A DNA stretch of 25,591 bases from NCBI GenBank assembly GCA_013423325.1, contig BLJB01000366.1:1-25591 (forward strand), read 5' to 3'. Position numbers and translations under genes: made by a program. Below the pieces are notes generated by a model. That model was not told where the DNA came from and did no database searches. It saw nothing but the letters and a program-made list of their open reading frames with translations. Positions 1 to 9,659 of this stretch are shown here, one piece after another (position 1 is the first letter of the stretch; every line of letters begins with the position of its first letter). The stretch is from Usnea hakonensis (Eukaryota > Ascomycota > Lecanoromycetes > Lecanorales > Parmeliaceae).

Positions 1-1
1 T

Positions 2-1437
2 AACTACGATCCTCGAATTTTCCTCAACGTGAATGCGCCTTGGTCTACCTTTATCTGCGGCTCCCAAGGATCTGGCAAGAGCTACACGCTTTCCTGTATC
101 CTGGAAAACTGTCTGATATCCTCAGGACTAGGGCAGTTGCCAAGTCCCCTCGCCGCCATCGTCTTTCACTATGACACTTTCACGTCCTATGGAAGCAGGC
201 AGCTTTGTGAAGCAGCATACCTTTGTTCTTCTGGTGTACCTGTCAAAGTCCTAGTCTCCCCAACAAATTTTTGGCGGATGAAGCAAACGTATGAAAATCT
301 CCCCCTCTCAACGCCCGGTAGCCGAAAGCCCGAAGTTGTTCGTATGAAATTCCAAGACAAGCATCTAGACGTAGCGCGGATGATGAGCATGATGGCCGTG
401 AGCGACAAGGACGGCCCCATACCGCTATACATTGAAGTCTGGATTAAGTCAAACCCATTCTCGTGAACCTCATTCTTATAGTCAGCAGGTCATCCTCCGC
501 ATCTTACGAGACATGGCAGTGGAGAGTCAGGGTGCTCCAGGTTTAGATTATGACGCTTTCCGAAAAAAGGTCGATGCAGAAGCGTTCACGGGTCAGCAAA
601 TCGCGCCGCTAAAGCTCCGCCTCGAGCTGCTAGAAAGCTTCATGGACCGACCTTCCAAGGCTGAGGAAGGGCAGCAAGTACCCACCTTCCCTGATACCAA
701 GGCTGGGAGACAAGCGAGAAGTAAATGGTTCGTCCAAAAGGCCCAAGAAAAATCCATAGAAAAGCAATCTGCAGATAGGGTTTGGGACTTCAAACCAGGC
801 ACCCTTACCATCGTTGACCTAAGCTGCCCTTTTGTCGACGAGAGCTCTGCCTGCGCACTCTTCAGCATTTGCCTCGATCTTTTCCTCGAGAGCCGCAATA
901 CCGCAAGTCGCATTGTCGCGCTTGACGAAGCGCACAAGGTAGAAACCGCTTTCCCAACACCATGCATCCGCCGAGCAATCAGGTCCGACTGACCACACTA
1001 TCTAGTTCATGACCGCCACCACCGCAGCGACCGCTTTCACGGATAAGCTGCTCCAGCTCATCCGCCAACAGCGCCATCTCGCAAGCCGTGTCGTCATCTC
1101 AACCCAAGAGCCCACCATCTCGCCACGCCTCCTGGACCTGTGCACGGTAACGGTCGTGCACCGCTTCACATCCCCGGAATGGTTTCGCACCCTCCGCGAC
1201 CACCTCGCTGGCGTCAGCACACTCGACGAACTGGGAGCGGCGACGAAGCGCGATGCTCGGAGCATATTCGTGGAGATTGTGAAGCTGGAGCCGGGGGAGG
1301 CATTAATATTTAGTCCGTCGGCCATGCTGGAGCCGGTGGAGGGCAAGGCGCCAAGGAAATTGGGCATGGAGTGGCTGAAGGTCAGAGTCAGGAGGAGGCT
1401 GACGGAGGATGGGGGGAAGAGTATCTTGGCCACTTAG
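2..1437 (+). CDS. HerA/FtsK-like P-loop ATPase, 5' end outside window
   Basis: Model: exons <2-436, 486-938 and 1006-1437 (introns of 49 and 67 nt, both phase 0), giving 439 residues with the frame open at the left edge. Seen: Walker A GSQGSGKS at residues 19-26 of the partial protein, Walker B followed by DEAHK at 292-296, and VVISTQEP at 325-332, which resembles the sensor strand (STQ/SQRP type) of HerA/FtsK ATPases. The second intron interrupts directly after DEAHK, and exon 3 resumes with FMT. Known: HerA/FtsK-fold ATPases are hexameric DNA pumps in prokaryotes; fungi carry uncharacterised relatives. Inference: a soluble NTPase, substrate unknown. The N-terminus and true start lie upstream of the window. 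No membrane segment or signal peptide is visible in the part present. It converges on the kinase gene, with about 300 bp between stops. Fold class is fairly secure; function is not. Confidence 0.75.
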
Positions 1438-1740
1438 CGTGGGTTATGAACGCTAGAGTCGTAAGACCGAGTTAACAGATTCCTTATTCTCGAACCTTCT
1501 TGCTACGCCTCATCCTTCTACAGTAACATCCACTTCCTGCTCCACTCGTCCATCTACTGCTCCTAGTCCCTAGTTCCATTGCGCGAATCCGTTAATGTTC
1601 TCTTTCTAGCTATCTCCGGGAATACCTACGTCTTCTCGCAGGGCTTGTCAGAGACAGGCTCAGCGGTGCACATTGTTGGTCCGCGATGCGACGTTTTGCA
1701 CCAAGATCAGCCTGGGCCGAACCCTATCACTAACCTCCAA
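1438..1740. other. intergenic, between convergent stops
   Basis: This 303-bp stretch separates the stop of the HerA-like gene (+) from the stop of the FHA-kinase gene (-). It should hold both 3' UTRs and poly(A) signals. I see no ORF with family similarity and no repeat here. Confidence 0.6.
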
Positions 1741-4700
1741 TCATGTTGGTGCGAATAGATCACCCAAGCTGCCATAGTGCGAGGCCGTTTTCCAACTGGA
1801 TGGCCTCAACTGAGGTTCTACTTCTGTCAATTCCGAGAGCTGAGGCCGAGAATCCCAAACCTCGTATCGTACACTTTTGGCGGAAGGTGAATGATGGTCT
1901 ACAAGTTTAAGATGAGAAGACCTGGTGTCACGTCCTAACGAGCGCGACGATGTCGCGTCCTTTGCACAACGGATTGATGGTGCCGGTTGAGCGTTTCGTT
2001 GTATCGGACAGGGTTCGCGAGATGTGACACTATCCCCTGAGCCTGCTGCGTCTGAGCCTGAATCCGTCTCATCTGCGTCCTCCACTTCGATTGGCCCATC
2101 GAGAATGGACCCTCCTGGTAATGTTGGGGGTGGATCTCGGTTCCAGATACCCGTAGACTCGAAGCTCTCATTCCACGCCAAGACTGTGTCCGATACCGGG
2201 AGCCGGGGTTCGACATGACTGGGCTCTGCTTCTGATACCGGCCCTTCCAAAGTACGCCTCAAGCTATGAAGTCGCTTCTCCAGCTCAGGTAGTCCGTATT
2301 CTCGACACTGCTCTATTCCAATATCGAAATCCACATACGTACCTTGATGCTTGTTTCTGCCTCCCTGCAAGATCTTGTACTTTTTAGAACCCGACCGCTT
2401 TCTGAGGCCTTTTACCGTATGTCTTGCACGGCCAGCGAGTTTGACGATGTGGGAGGCGTTGATTCTAAAGTCTGACCTTCGAACCATAACAGGGCTAGGA
2501 AAATCTGTGATTTCAATGAATTCTGAAAGCTCTGTTTCTTTTGCTGGTTCTTTTGCTGGCTTCTCTGTTGGCTCTTTTGCTGGCTCTTTTTCTGGCTTCC
2601 AGCTACGCAAGTCCCTCTCCAACTCGCGCAGACCGTACCTCCGACACAACTCTACCCCAATCCAGAAATCCACATATAAACCTTTGTATCTGAACTCTCG
2701 CCTGATCTCGAATATTTCGGTTTGTGGCTGACCGGATGCTTGTAAAATATCACTAACTCTGATTCGAAAGTCTGACTTGCGAACCAGGACAGGTTGCGTA
2801 AGCGTGTTAGTAACGAAGAATCCGGAAAGCTGCTAGGCGAAGTAATTGTGAATAGACCCTTATACAAACCAAGGGTGATGTCATACCTGCTTGGGAACGC
2901 TGTTGACATACTCTATAGGCTCGCTGTAGTCATTTCGCTGGATTTCCAGCCTATAATCTACTAATGGCTGCAGCTTCTGCTCCAGTCCGAAATGCTTGCA
3001 GAGTATTTGTCCGTGTTCGAAGCTAACCCAAGAGCTTGAAGAAGCAATACCTGCTAAAGGTGGAAGGACCTCGACCTTGATACTTTGTTCCATCAGATGC
3101 AGGAGATGTTCAATATCACTGGGGTTCTTGTTAGTCAGTGTCAGTATCTGACTGGCGTTGAGAAAGTAGTCTTCTTTTCGCATCAGCACAATTTTATCTT
3201 CAATGTTTATCTGAACATGTCTGCCGTCAAAGTCGGTTACCTTGACAAAGACCGGTCAGCATGTGTGACACGTCTCATTGAGGATGGTGTACTTCGGTTT
3301 TGCCCTCGTTCTCGCCGTCCAGGCTCCCTGCCAGCAATGCTCTCATATTGTCGTGAATGTTGCGCTTTGACGAAGGCGTCTCGACCTCCTCTGGACTCTC
3401 TTCCGCTGCTGGGGGAGACGTCCTTCCCATAGGAGACCTCGTCCATTTTTGTGTGGATTTTGGCGTGACTTGTCTCGTAATACGGGGCACTCTCGGGACA
3501 GAGTCCACTGCTTGAATGAGGCTTGCAACGTCTGTTGCCAACGGTGCCTTGCTGGGGTCCAGCTGCGGTATCTGCCGAGGCTGTGCTACAGGGTTGTGTC
3601 CCTTACGGGTGGTGCTGATGCTGCGCTTGTTCTGCTCGGACCCCTGCTCATTGTTTCGAGAGTTTTGCGGCTCAGAAGGATCGTCACCGGTCTCGAACGA
3701 GACCGATGCTCGTGACCGTTTTGACTGTCCTCTTCCCCGAGCATCGTCCGAGGCAGATTGGACTGTCTGTTGCCGCCGCCGCTTACTTAGCGTTGACTTG
3801 GAAATGTCTCCAGATTGAGGATTCCAGATGTGTGTAGGTCCCTGAGGGTGCTGGTCAACCGACGGTGGAGATGGACGATTGTAAAAGTGCGTTCCCTCTT
3901 CTCGACGATCACGCTTCGACGGAGCCACTTCAGTCATTTCCGATGCGCCTCCTATATCGTAAAATCCTGATGAAACACCCCTATCTGATCGAGCATGATG
4001 AGGGGGTTGCGTTATGACAGATTTGATCCTCGTCACGTCGTCTTGACCGGCCGTCTTCCCTCTAGGCGTTGTATGTCCAATGTTGACAGTTAGGATTTCG
4101 TGAAATCCTAAACGATATACTTCCCCCAAGCAATCACTTGCTGATCGCCGGTGTCGATAATCCATCCTCAGCATCTTGGTTGAGAGGAGATCTATCAAAG
4201 TGTCTCCGTCCTCGCCATCCTTGGCAGCTTTGACTATATCTCGACACCATTGGCTGCCCTTGGGCTTTCGCGTTGGCGTGGGAAGACCGTATCCGAATTG
4301 TAATACGACCACTCCTAGTGACCATATGTCAACCACAGCTGTGTAATGATGACGTCCCCAAATCTCGGGAGCGGCGTATTCATTTGATCCGCAGAAGGTT
4401 TTTAAGGAAGAATCGTTCTTCGCGAATCCGAAGTCGACGAGCTTGATGACGAAGGGTATTCGGGACCGAACGAGTATGTTTGTCGGCTTGATGTCTCGAT
4501 GCGCCAGAGGCGGAGAGTGGGAATGTAGGTAGTCGAGAGCCTGAAGTCCTTGAAAAAGAATTTGGAGGGTCTCTTCTTCGGTGATGAAATCTTGGCAGGC
4601 TAAGCTTCCAAGAGGCAGATATTCCATCACCAGCAGAGGTTTCTGCTCCTCCGAGAACTTCACGAATTTCACGATATGCTCCTTTGCGAAAAGTCAGACA

Positions 4701-5567
4701 GGGACCGATCATTAGGTCAATAATCACACTCACATGTGAAAGACTCATCAAGATGTCAACCTCCTTCTTCCAATCACCGTGGTGAAACTTTTTGGCAGCG
4801 TGCACGTCGCCCGTGCTTACATCGACGGCCTTATGTACCGTGCCAAAGCCACCGCGTCCGAGCTCTTCTTCCAAGAGATAGATAGGCTCTTGTCCGGGAG
4901 GCTTTTGTCTGGGAGACTCTTGTCCGGGAGACTTTTGTCTGGGAGAATGTTGTGCAGTGGGCATCGCGGTCGATTGCTGGGTTTCCATGTCTAGCTGGCT
5001 GAGGGGAGGGAATGCGTTTCGGCGTTCTTTAAAGTAGGCGTTACGATGCGCCTCATACTCAGCCGGACAAAATTCGCGATTTTCCGGCCACTTGATCTTG
5101 AAGATCAGATCGTCTTCTTCACCCATTGTGATTTTGATATTCTTGTATGTGACGAAGAGGATCCAAGTGAATTGGTTTCGACGAAAGGGGTTCTCGCCAT
5201 TGTAATCAACTTGTGCTTTTTTTCGAGATGTATTCTTAAATAGAACCTCTCCTCGCTCGTTAAATGTGATGCAGAATTGTTGACCGCTGAATCCGGCACC
5301 TCGCTCGCCCAGGAAGACATCGCAGATTCGTGGATCACTTCCGAACACAAAGCCTTTCTCGAGGTTCTTCGGCTTGTCGTCAAAGGTCAGTTGTATTTGA
5401 GACGCAGTTTGGCCTACAGCGGGGGTACTTTCTCGACTTGAAATATCCGCTACAGACTCAGACGCAGGCAGGCATCGATCTTGATTCTGCGGTCTATTCC
5501 ACGCTCTTTCGGCTTTTGGACTGACTGCCACCAGTGTCATGATGAGTCTCGGGTCTTTTTCGTCCAT
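1741..5567 (-). CDS. FHA-Ser/Thr kinase-triple KilA-N/APSES-like protein
   Basis: Model, read on the minus strand: exons 5567-4734, 4681-3293, 3240-2887 and 2832-1741 (introns of 52, 52 and 54 nt, all phase 0), 1222 residues. FHA domain at about 57-150 (FVFGSDPRICDVFL, GQQFCITF, LFKNTS). Linker with SPRQK/SPGQE pentads at 208-227. Kinase from about 231 to 460: glycine loop LGRGGFGTVHKA, lysine about 259, HRDIKPTNIL at 339-348, DFG at 361-363, NEYAAPE at 378-384 and DIWSLG. The catalytic residues are intact. A basic disordered linker (about 470-740) leads to three KilA-N/APSES-like modules: LMRKEDYFLNASQIL (760-774), VRKSDFRIRVSDIL (876-889) and VRRSDFRINASHIV (976-989), the last with a QGTYVDFDIG signature. 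Between the second and third is a KEPAKEP repeat. Known: FHA kinases of the Rad53/Cds1 type act in checkpoints, and KilA-N/APSES modules bind DNA. Inference: a phosphothreonine-reading kinase tethered to DNA, probably nuclear. It shares a promoter with the divergent coiled-coil gene. Confidence 0.88.
4887..4946 (-). repeat. 30-bp coding repeat in the FHA-kinase linker
   Basis: The segment encodes four pentads, SPRQK, SPGQE, SPRQK and PPGQE, so a 30-nt unit occurs twice in tandem and a 15-nt sub-period is visible. It lies between the FHA domain and the kinase glycine loop, keeps the frame, and should be variable in length among strains. The S/T-P sites could be phosphorylated; that is inference. 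Confidence 0.75.
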
Positions 5568-6092
5568 CTTGAATTTTCGATTGGAAAGAGTTAGAATGAT
5601 GAACTACCCTCAGCGGATGATTATTTACGAGGACAGATTCTTGCGATGATAAATCTCTTATCTACCCAGCCTCTTCCCGCCCTTCCTGCTGTAGTGGTAG
5701 ACGGCAACGACAGTTGCCACGACACTTCAGTACGAGCATGGAGGGTTTGATTGGCTCCTCTAGCGCCCACCATATCGAAGAATTTCACCCTCGAGCCAAT
5801 CTGAGTCCGTGCAAACAGCCAGAGTTTGATGTGTGACCAGACTTTATTAAATGACTGGATCAAAGGTCACCACACCATCTTTCAGGCTTGGCTGTAAACG
5901 CCCCGCACTTGTATATTATGAGTCATAGGATGTTACCCGTTTCAGGATCGCACTCTAGTGCAGAAGACGATTGGCTGAGATGTTACCCATGCGCCGATCG
6001 CTTTGTCAGCAGCTTTATTTTCCACTGCTCCACTGCTCCATCGATTCTCATTTTCACATCTGAGTATCACGGTGTCCTTTTCCTCCCCCACC
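5568..6092. promoter_or_regulatory. divergent promoter with three CCAAT boxes
   Basis: The 525 bp lies between the ATG of the FHA-kinase gene (-) and the ATG of the coiled-coil gene (+). CCAAT pentamers are at 5750-5754 (as ATTGG), 5796-5800 and 5970-5974 (as ATTGG), and the sequence ATGTTACCC is repeated at 5931-5939 and 5980-5988. A short inverted repeat GGCAAC-GACA-GTTGCC lies near 5703-5718. CCAAT is the target of the HAP/CBC complex in fungi (known). That the box set serves both genes is inference. Confidence 0.55.
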
Positions 6093-8483
6093 ATGAAGGT
6101 CCTGGCAAAAGATCTGTGCAAGCCAGAAGTCGTTGCGGCGATCGCGAAAATCGGGTGAGAAAGATGCGTTTTCTCACCACTAGATAGTGGTACTGATATT
6201 CTTTTTCTTCTTAGGTTCTTTGAAATAGAGGATATGCCGAACGTGACTCCAGAGATGTGGGAGAAGTTCCGGTAAGAAGTGTGATTTGGGAGACCTGGAT
6301 CTTTCAAATTTGAGATCGTAAAACTAACACTCCGTTTTACTCCCAGAGACATGACCCGTAATGTGCACCACACCCAACCTGTGAATCCCGAAGACCTTGA
6401 AGCGAAACTTCGGTGAGAAGACTTCAAACTCCTAGTCTCCATCAGTCCTCTCAACATGGACGATCATACTGACGCTTCGAGAAAATTCAGAACTTGCCCC
6501 CCTAGATTGAGCGAACCTCCAACCCCTCCCCCTGATTGCTCCCGTAGCTTGAGCCAAACTCCAATCGAAGACGATGAGGAAATCATAGAGCGGTGTAAAC
6601 TTGAAGCCAAGCGAGCCTACAATACTCTGATACAGATGGGTGGGAGACCGACTCGTCCGATCCGATGCAACCTACACTGGAAGACTGTCCTTTTCCGTGG
6701 AGAGCAATTCTACCAAGAGACTGAAGAAGATGAGGAGCTGTTCTATTATGGCACTGATAAACCACGTTGTGCTCCTCATCCCAAGGAGGCTAGTGTCATT
6801 GTGTCGCACTGGGTAGCAGAAAAAATGCGACTCGATGAAGAACTACAACGGTGGCAGGGTTTTCTTGATTCTCAACAACGGAGACGTGAGCATCATCCAG
6901 AATTTGCAAGAGAGGAGGACATGGAACGGCGGCGATACCCGCACGATCCACAGCTCACAGCAAGCCTGAAAAAATTGAAGGACTGGAAAGAGTATCAAGC
7001 CTATTTTCAAAGGGGAATCGACCGGCTGAAGAGGGGAATGGAAGGGGGCCGACGAGCCGTGGAGGCAATACAGCGGAAAGATCCTGAAGTGGATTGGAGC
7101 ACGGGACTGGGAAAATTCCGTGGGTTGTACCACGAAGGTTGGCTGGATAGTATAGAAGAACGGCGGGAAAAGCTCGCAGCGGAGGAGAAACGGTTGGAAT
7201 GGGTCAAGAAGCAGCTTCCAGCGGTTCTTTCGGAATGCGCTGTGTCACTGATGGAATTGCCGACATCCCGTCGTCAGATGGAGGAGAGAACCGAGCTGGA
7301 AGCGAAACAAGTCTACAACACCCTGATGGATACGGGTGGGAGGCCAAGCCGTCCGATCCAGCCAGTGCCTGATATTAAGGATAGCGAACACACGGATGAA
7401 CATGTTCACGCCCTTTGCCACTGGGAGGGTGAATGTAGTCAGTTCGAGGAAGAATTGAGGGAATGGAAGAAATTTCTGGACTATCGGCAAAAGAAAGAAA
7501 CGGATGAAAGGACGGAGTTGCAGCTAGAAGAACAACAATCAACAAAAACTACGACCCAAGTGGACCTTTGGAAGGATTATCGGGCCTTTCAACATCTGGA
7601 GGTCGACAACACTAAACAATGGGTGGAATTCTGGCAGCGGCAAGTGGAGCATTTCCAGCAAAAAGAGGATAAATGCGCACGACAGGGGACGGATGGTGTT
7701 GCATACCGAATGCATTCCGAGGCTGAAAATATGCAATCGCATGTAGAGGAGGCACGAAAGCAAGTCGGACCTGCGGAGGCGAGGTTGGAATGGGTAGAAC
7801 AACAGCTTTCAGCCCTTCTCGCGGAGTGCGCCGTCTCGGCGACACAGATGTCAACATCCGATCGTCTGGAGGTTCAAGCCAAGCTACCGAAAAGAGCATC
7901 GAGGTCAGGTCAAACCACGCTCAAGGATCTTAGATCTAACCGATCTGATAAATCGGCCCCGCGAAATAATCACGACAACAAGAAAAATCGTGCTTCAGCA
8001 AAATCTGCGCTTGGTCCAATCCATTCATCAAAAGTATCAAAAGCCGCCGGAAGGAAGACACCCCGCCCCCGACGACCGTCAAAGAACCCTGCAGAGCGTG
8101 ACAATGTCCAAAACCAAGGCCTTAACATAACCATATCACCACCTCCGCCTGCTAACGTTGCTCTGCGCAGAAGCCGCCGCTTATCTACCAACCAAAAGAG
8201 GTCCGGTGCATTGGAAGCGAATTTAGCTGCCGAACTGGGGAGAAATGCACAACCCCAGCCTACCGAGGTCACGCTGCGTAAAAGCGATCGGATATGGAAA
8301 CAGAAAGAGAGGATGAGCACATCAACTTCTAGTGCGGCGTTGAGCTCAGCTCCGTTCCCGCGGTCCAAACCTAAAGGTCGCGTTGCAGGCACTAAACCAG
8401 ACAGGAGATGGGGGAAACCGCGTGGAATATCGAAAACGCAAAGAAGGGATCTTTCATGGAAGAGGACTGAGATCCATACTTAA
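6093..8483 (+). CDS. coiled-coil protein with internal duplication and basic tail
   Basis: Model: exons 6093-6154, 6215-6271, 6347-6412 and 6491-8483 (introns of 60, 75 and 78 nt), 725 residues. The ATG at 6456 would give an intron-free 675-residue ORF, but the upstream small exons join in frame with good signals (AAACTAAC and ATACTGAC branch sites), so the longer form is preferred; the ATG at 6456 would then lie in intron 3. Two related units are seen at about 98-320 and 330-518. Each starts with an LEAK..YNTL helix and a GGRP(T/S)RPI turn, then EEL(Q/R)(R/E)W..FLD, WK(E/D)YQAY-like helices, and a closing RLEWV(K/E)(K/Q)QL...ECAVS. The tail (about 519-725) is rich in Lys/Arg/Ser, with LRRSRRLS, LRKSDRI and a PRPRRP stretch that suggests nuclear or DNA contact. 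No enzyme motif, signal peptide or membrane segment. Family not recognised; the head-to-head partner is the FHA-kinase. Confidence 0.75.
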
Positions 8484-9004
8484 GGATGTGGTCACTTCGA
8501 GACGATTTGGTCTTCGCGGGGATATATAGTGTCACGTCATACTATCATCTACCGTCCTGGTTCAATCCCCGTTGCGAGCAAGCAGACAGACAGCAAAACA
8601 AAAGCCTATAGGTCTCCTCAACCCCACGACTCCAACCAACGCCCACATCCCTTGCCCCACTTTTCCTTTCTACCTCTCACCTGCCCTAAGCTTCCTCCTT
8701 ACCCTGCCTAGGTGATACCGTGTCGCATACTAGAGATGGATCTTAATGGTAGATCCTCCTATGTATTGGGTTGGAGAGTTCGGCACTGCCGGCGCCTCGA
8801 GAGGGCCAAGACGAATGTGGAAATCGAAAAGAAAATCCGAACACGCAGACGGGCCATTGATGGAATAGAGCTTCATGCGTCCAACGAAGGACAGAGCCTC
8901 TACTAGTGAACTTCCAGCCGCCGGATTCGTAGCTACGGCTGTAGAAGCCATCGGTCAAATTACGGGGAATAAGGAAGGCTTTTCTTTGAGGAGCATTGAG
9001 TTAC
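8484..9004. other. intergenic, no supported gene
   Basis: Several short overlapping ORFs occur on both strands (for example a 60-residue charged ORF ending near 8906 and two minus-strand ORFs at 8730-8958), but none shows a family motif, intron structure or coherent codon use. A GGTTCAATCC string near 8572 resembles a tRNA T-arm, but no acceptor or anticodon arm pairs with it. The left part should hold the 3' UTR of the coiled-coil gene. Confidence 0.4.
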
Positions 9005-9659
9005 ACTAGCGAGACTGTCATCGCGATAAAGCAGGCGAGTGTGGTATGGGATGTCGAAGGTGGACAGATGCCGAGATTGTATGAGAAACTCTATGACAGC
9101 TTCCTAGGTATTGTCCTGGAGCTCGATTTCTCCAAGCTCGAGACTTTTGAGGGCCGGCATCCGGAATAGAAACAAGTTGAGGAGTTCGGTGGCACCGCTG
9201 ACTGTAACATTCAGTACTATAGTCTCTAGACTTTCCCACTCTGTGTACTTCGGGAACATCTCGTCGTCTAAAAGCCGCAACGTCAAGGCTAAGGATGCTG
9301 TAGCAGTCCTCAATTTATGCGATACATTCTGAACCTCCATCTTCTAAAAGAAAACTGTCATTGTCATACTCGTTGAGCATCTCTGTCGTCTGGCTTCAAA
9401 TTCCTTCAACGTATTGCCTCCTGGTACAGTCAATGATAACTTCAGGCCCATCGCAGATGAGTCAGCGAACTCATTTGCTCAACAATGGATGCTGAGTGAT
9501 AGCTTCAAAGTCCAATCTGTTGAGCGCGACATAGACTTTCCCGAAGAGTAACTCAGATGCGTAGAGACACCACGATCTGGACACCAAGCTAGCAGCCTTG
9601 AGATTAGTTCTTCTAAGGGATCTCACTATAGCCAGAACAATCTCATTGGGGATGTGCAT
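9005..9659 (-). pseudogene. broken F-box protein gene
   Basis: The first 62 codons from the ATG at 9659 read as an F-box: IPNEIVLAIVRSLRRTNLKA, then SLVSRSW, then ASELLFGKVY, then FEAITQHPLLSK. After this TGA stops interrupt twice (K-stop-V-R-stop-LICDG), although the same frame continues to resemble the family. Further on, the readable frame shifts (an LLEDGGS-like stretch, then a 78-codon stretch ending MPALKSLELGEIELQDNT), and a TAG sits where EAVIEFL-like sequence follows. F-box proteins recruit substrates to SCF ubiquitin ligases (known). The total is far shorter than usual fungal F-box/LRR proteins, so the middle is probably also deleted. The TAG could derive from TGG by G-to-A, in the CpA context favoured by RIP on the opposite strand; the TGAs are not diagnostic. 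Confidence 0.65.

Noticed and set aside
6456..6490. ATG at 6456 as the start of the coiled-coil gene
   Set aside because: Three upstream exons join in frame with good splice signals, and the ATG then falls inside a 78-nt intron. It is kept only as an alternative.
8560..8590. tRNA-like T-arm sequence GGTTCAATCC
   Set aside because: No acceptor stem, D-arm or anticodon arm could be paired around it.
8730..8958. Minus-strand ORFs as a continuation of the F-box pseudogene
   Set aside because: Two frames are open over the same bases, but neither shows convincing F-box/LRR-family similarity.
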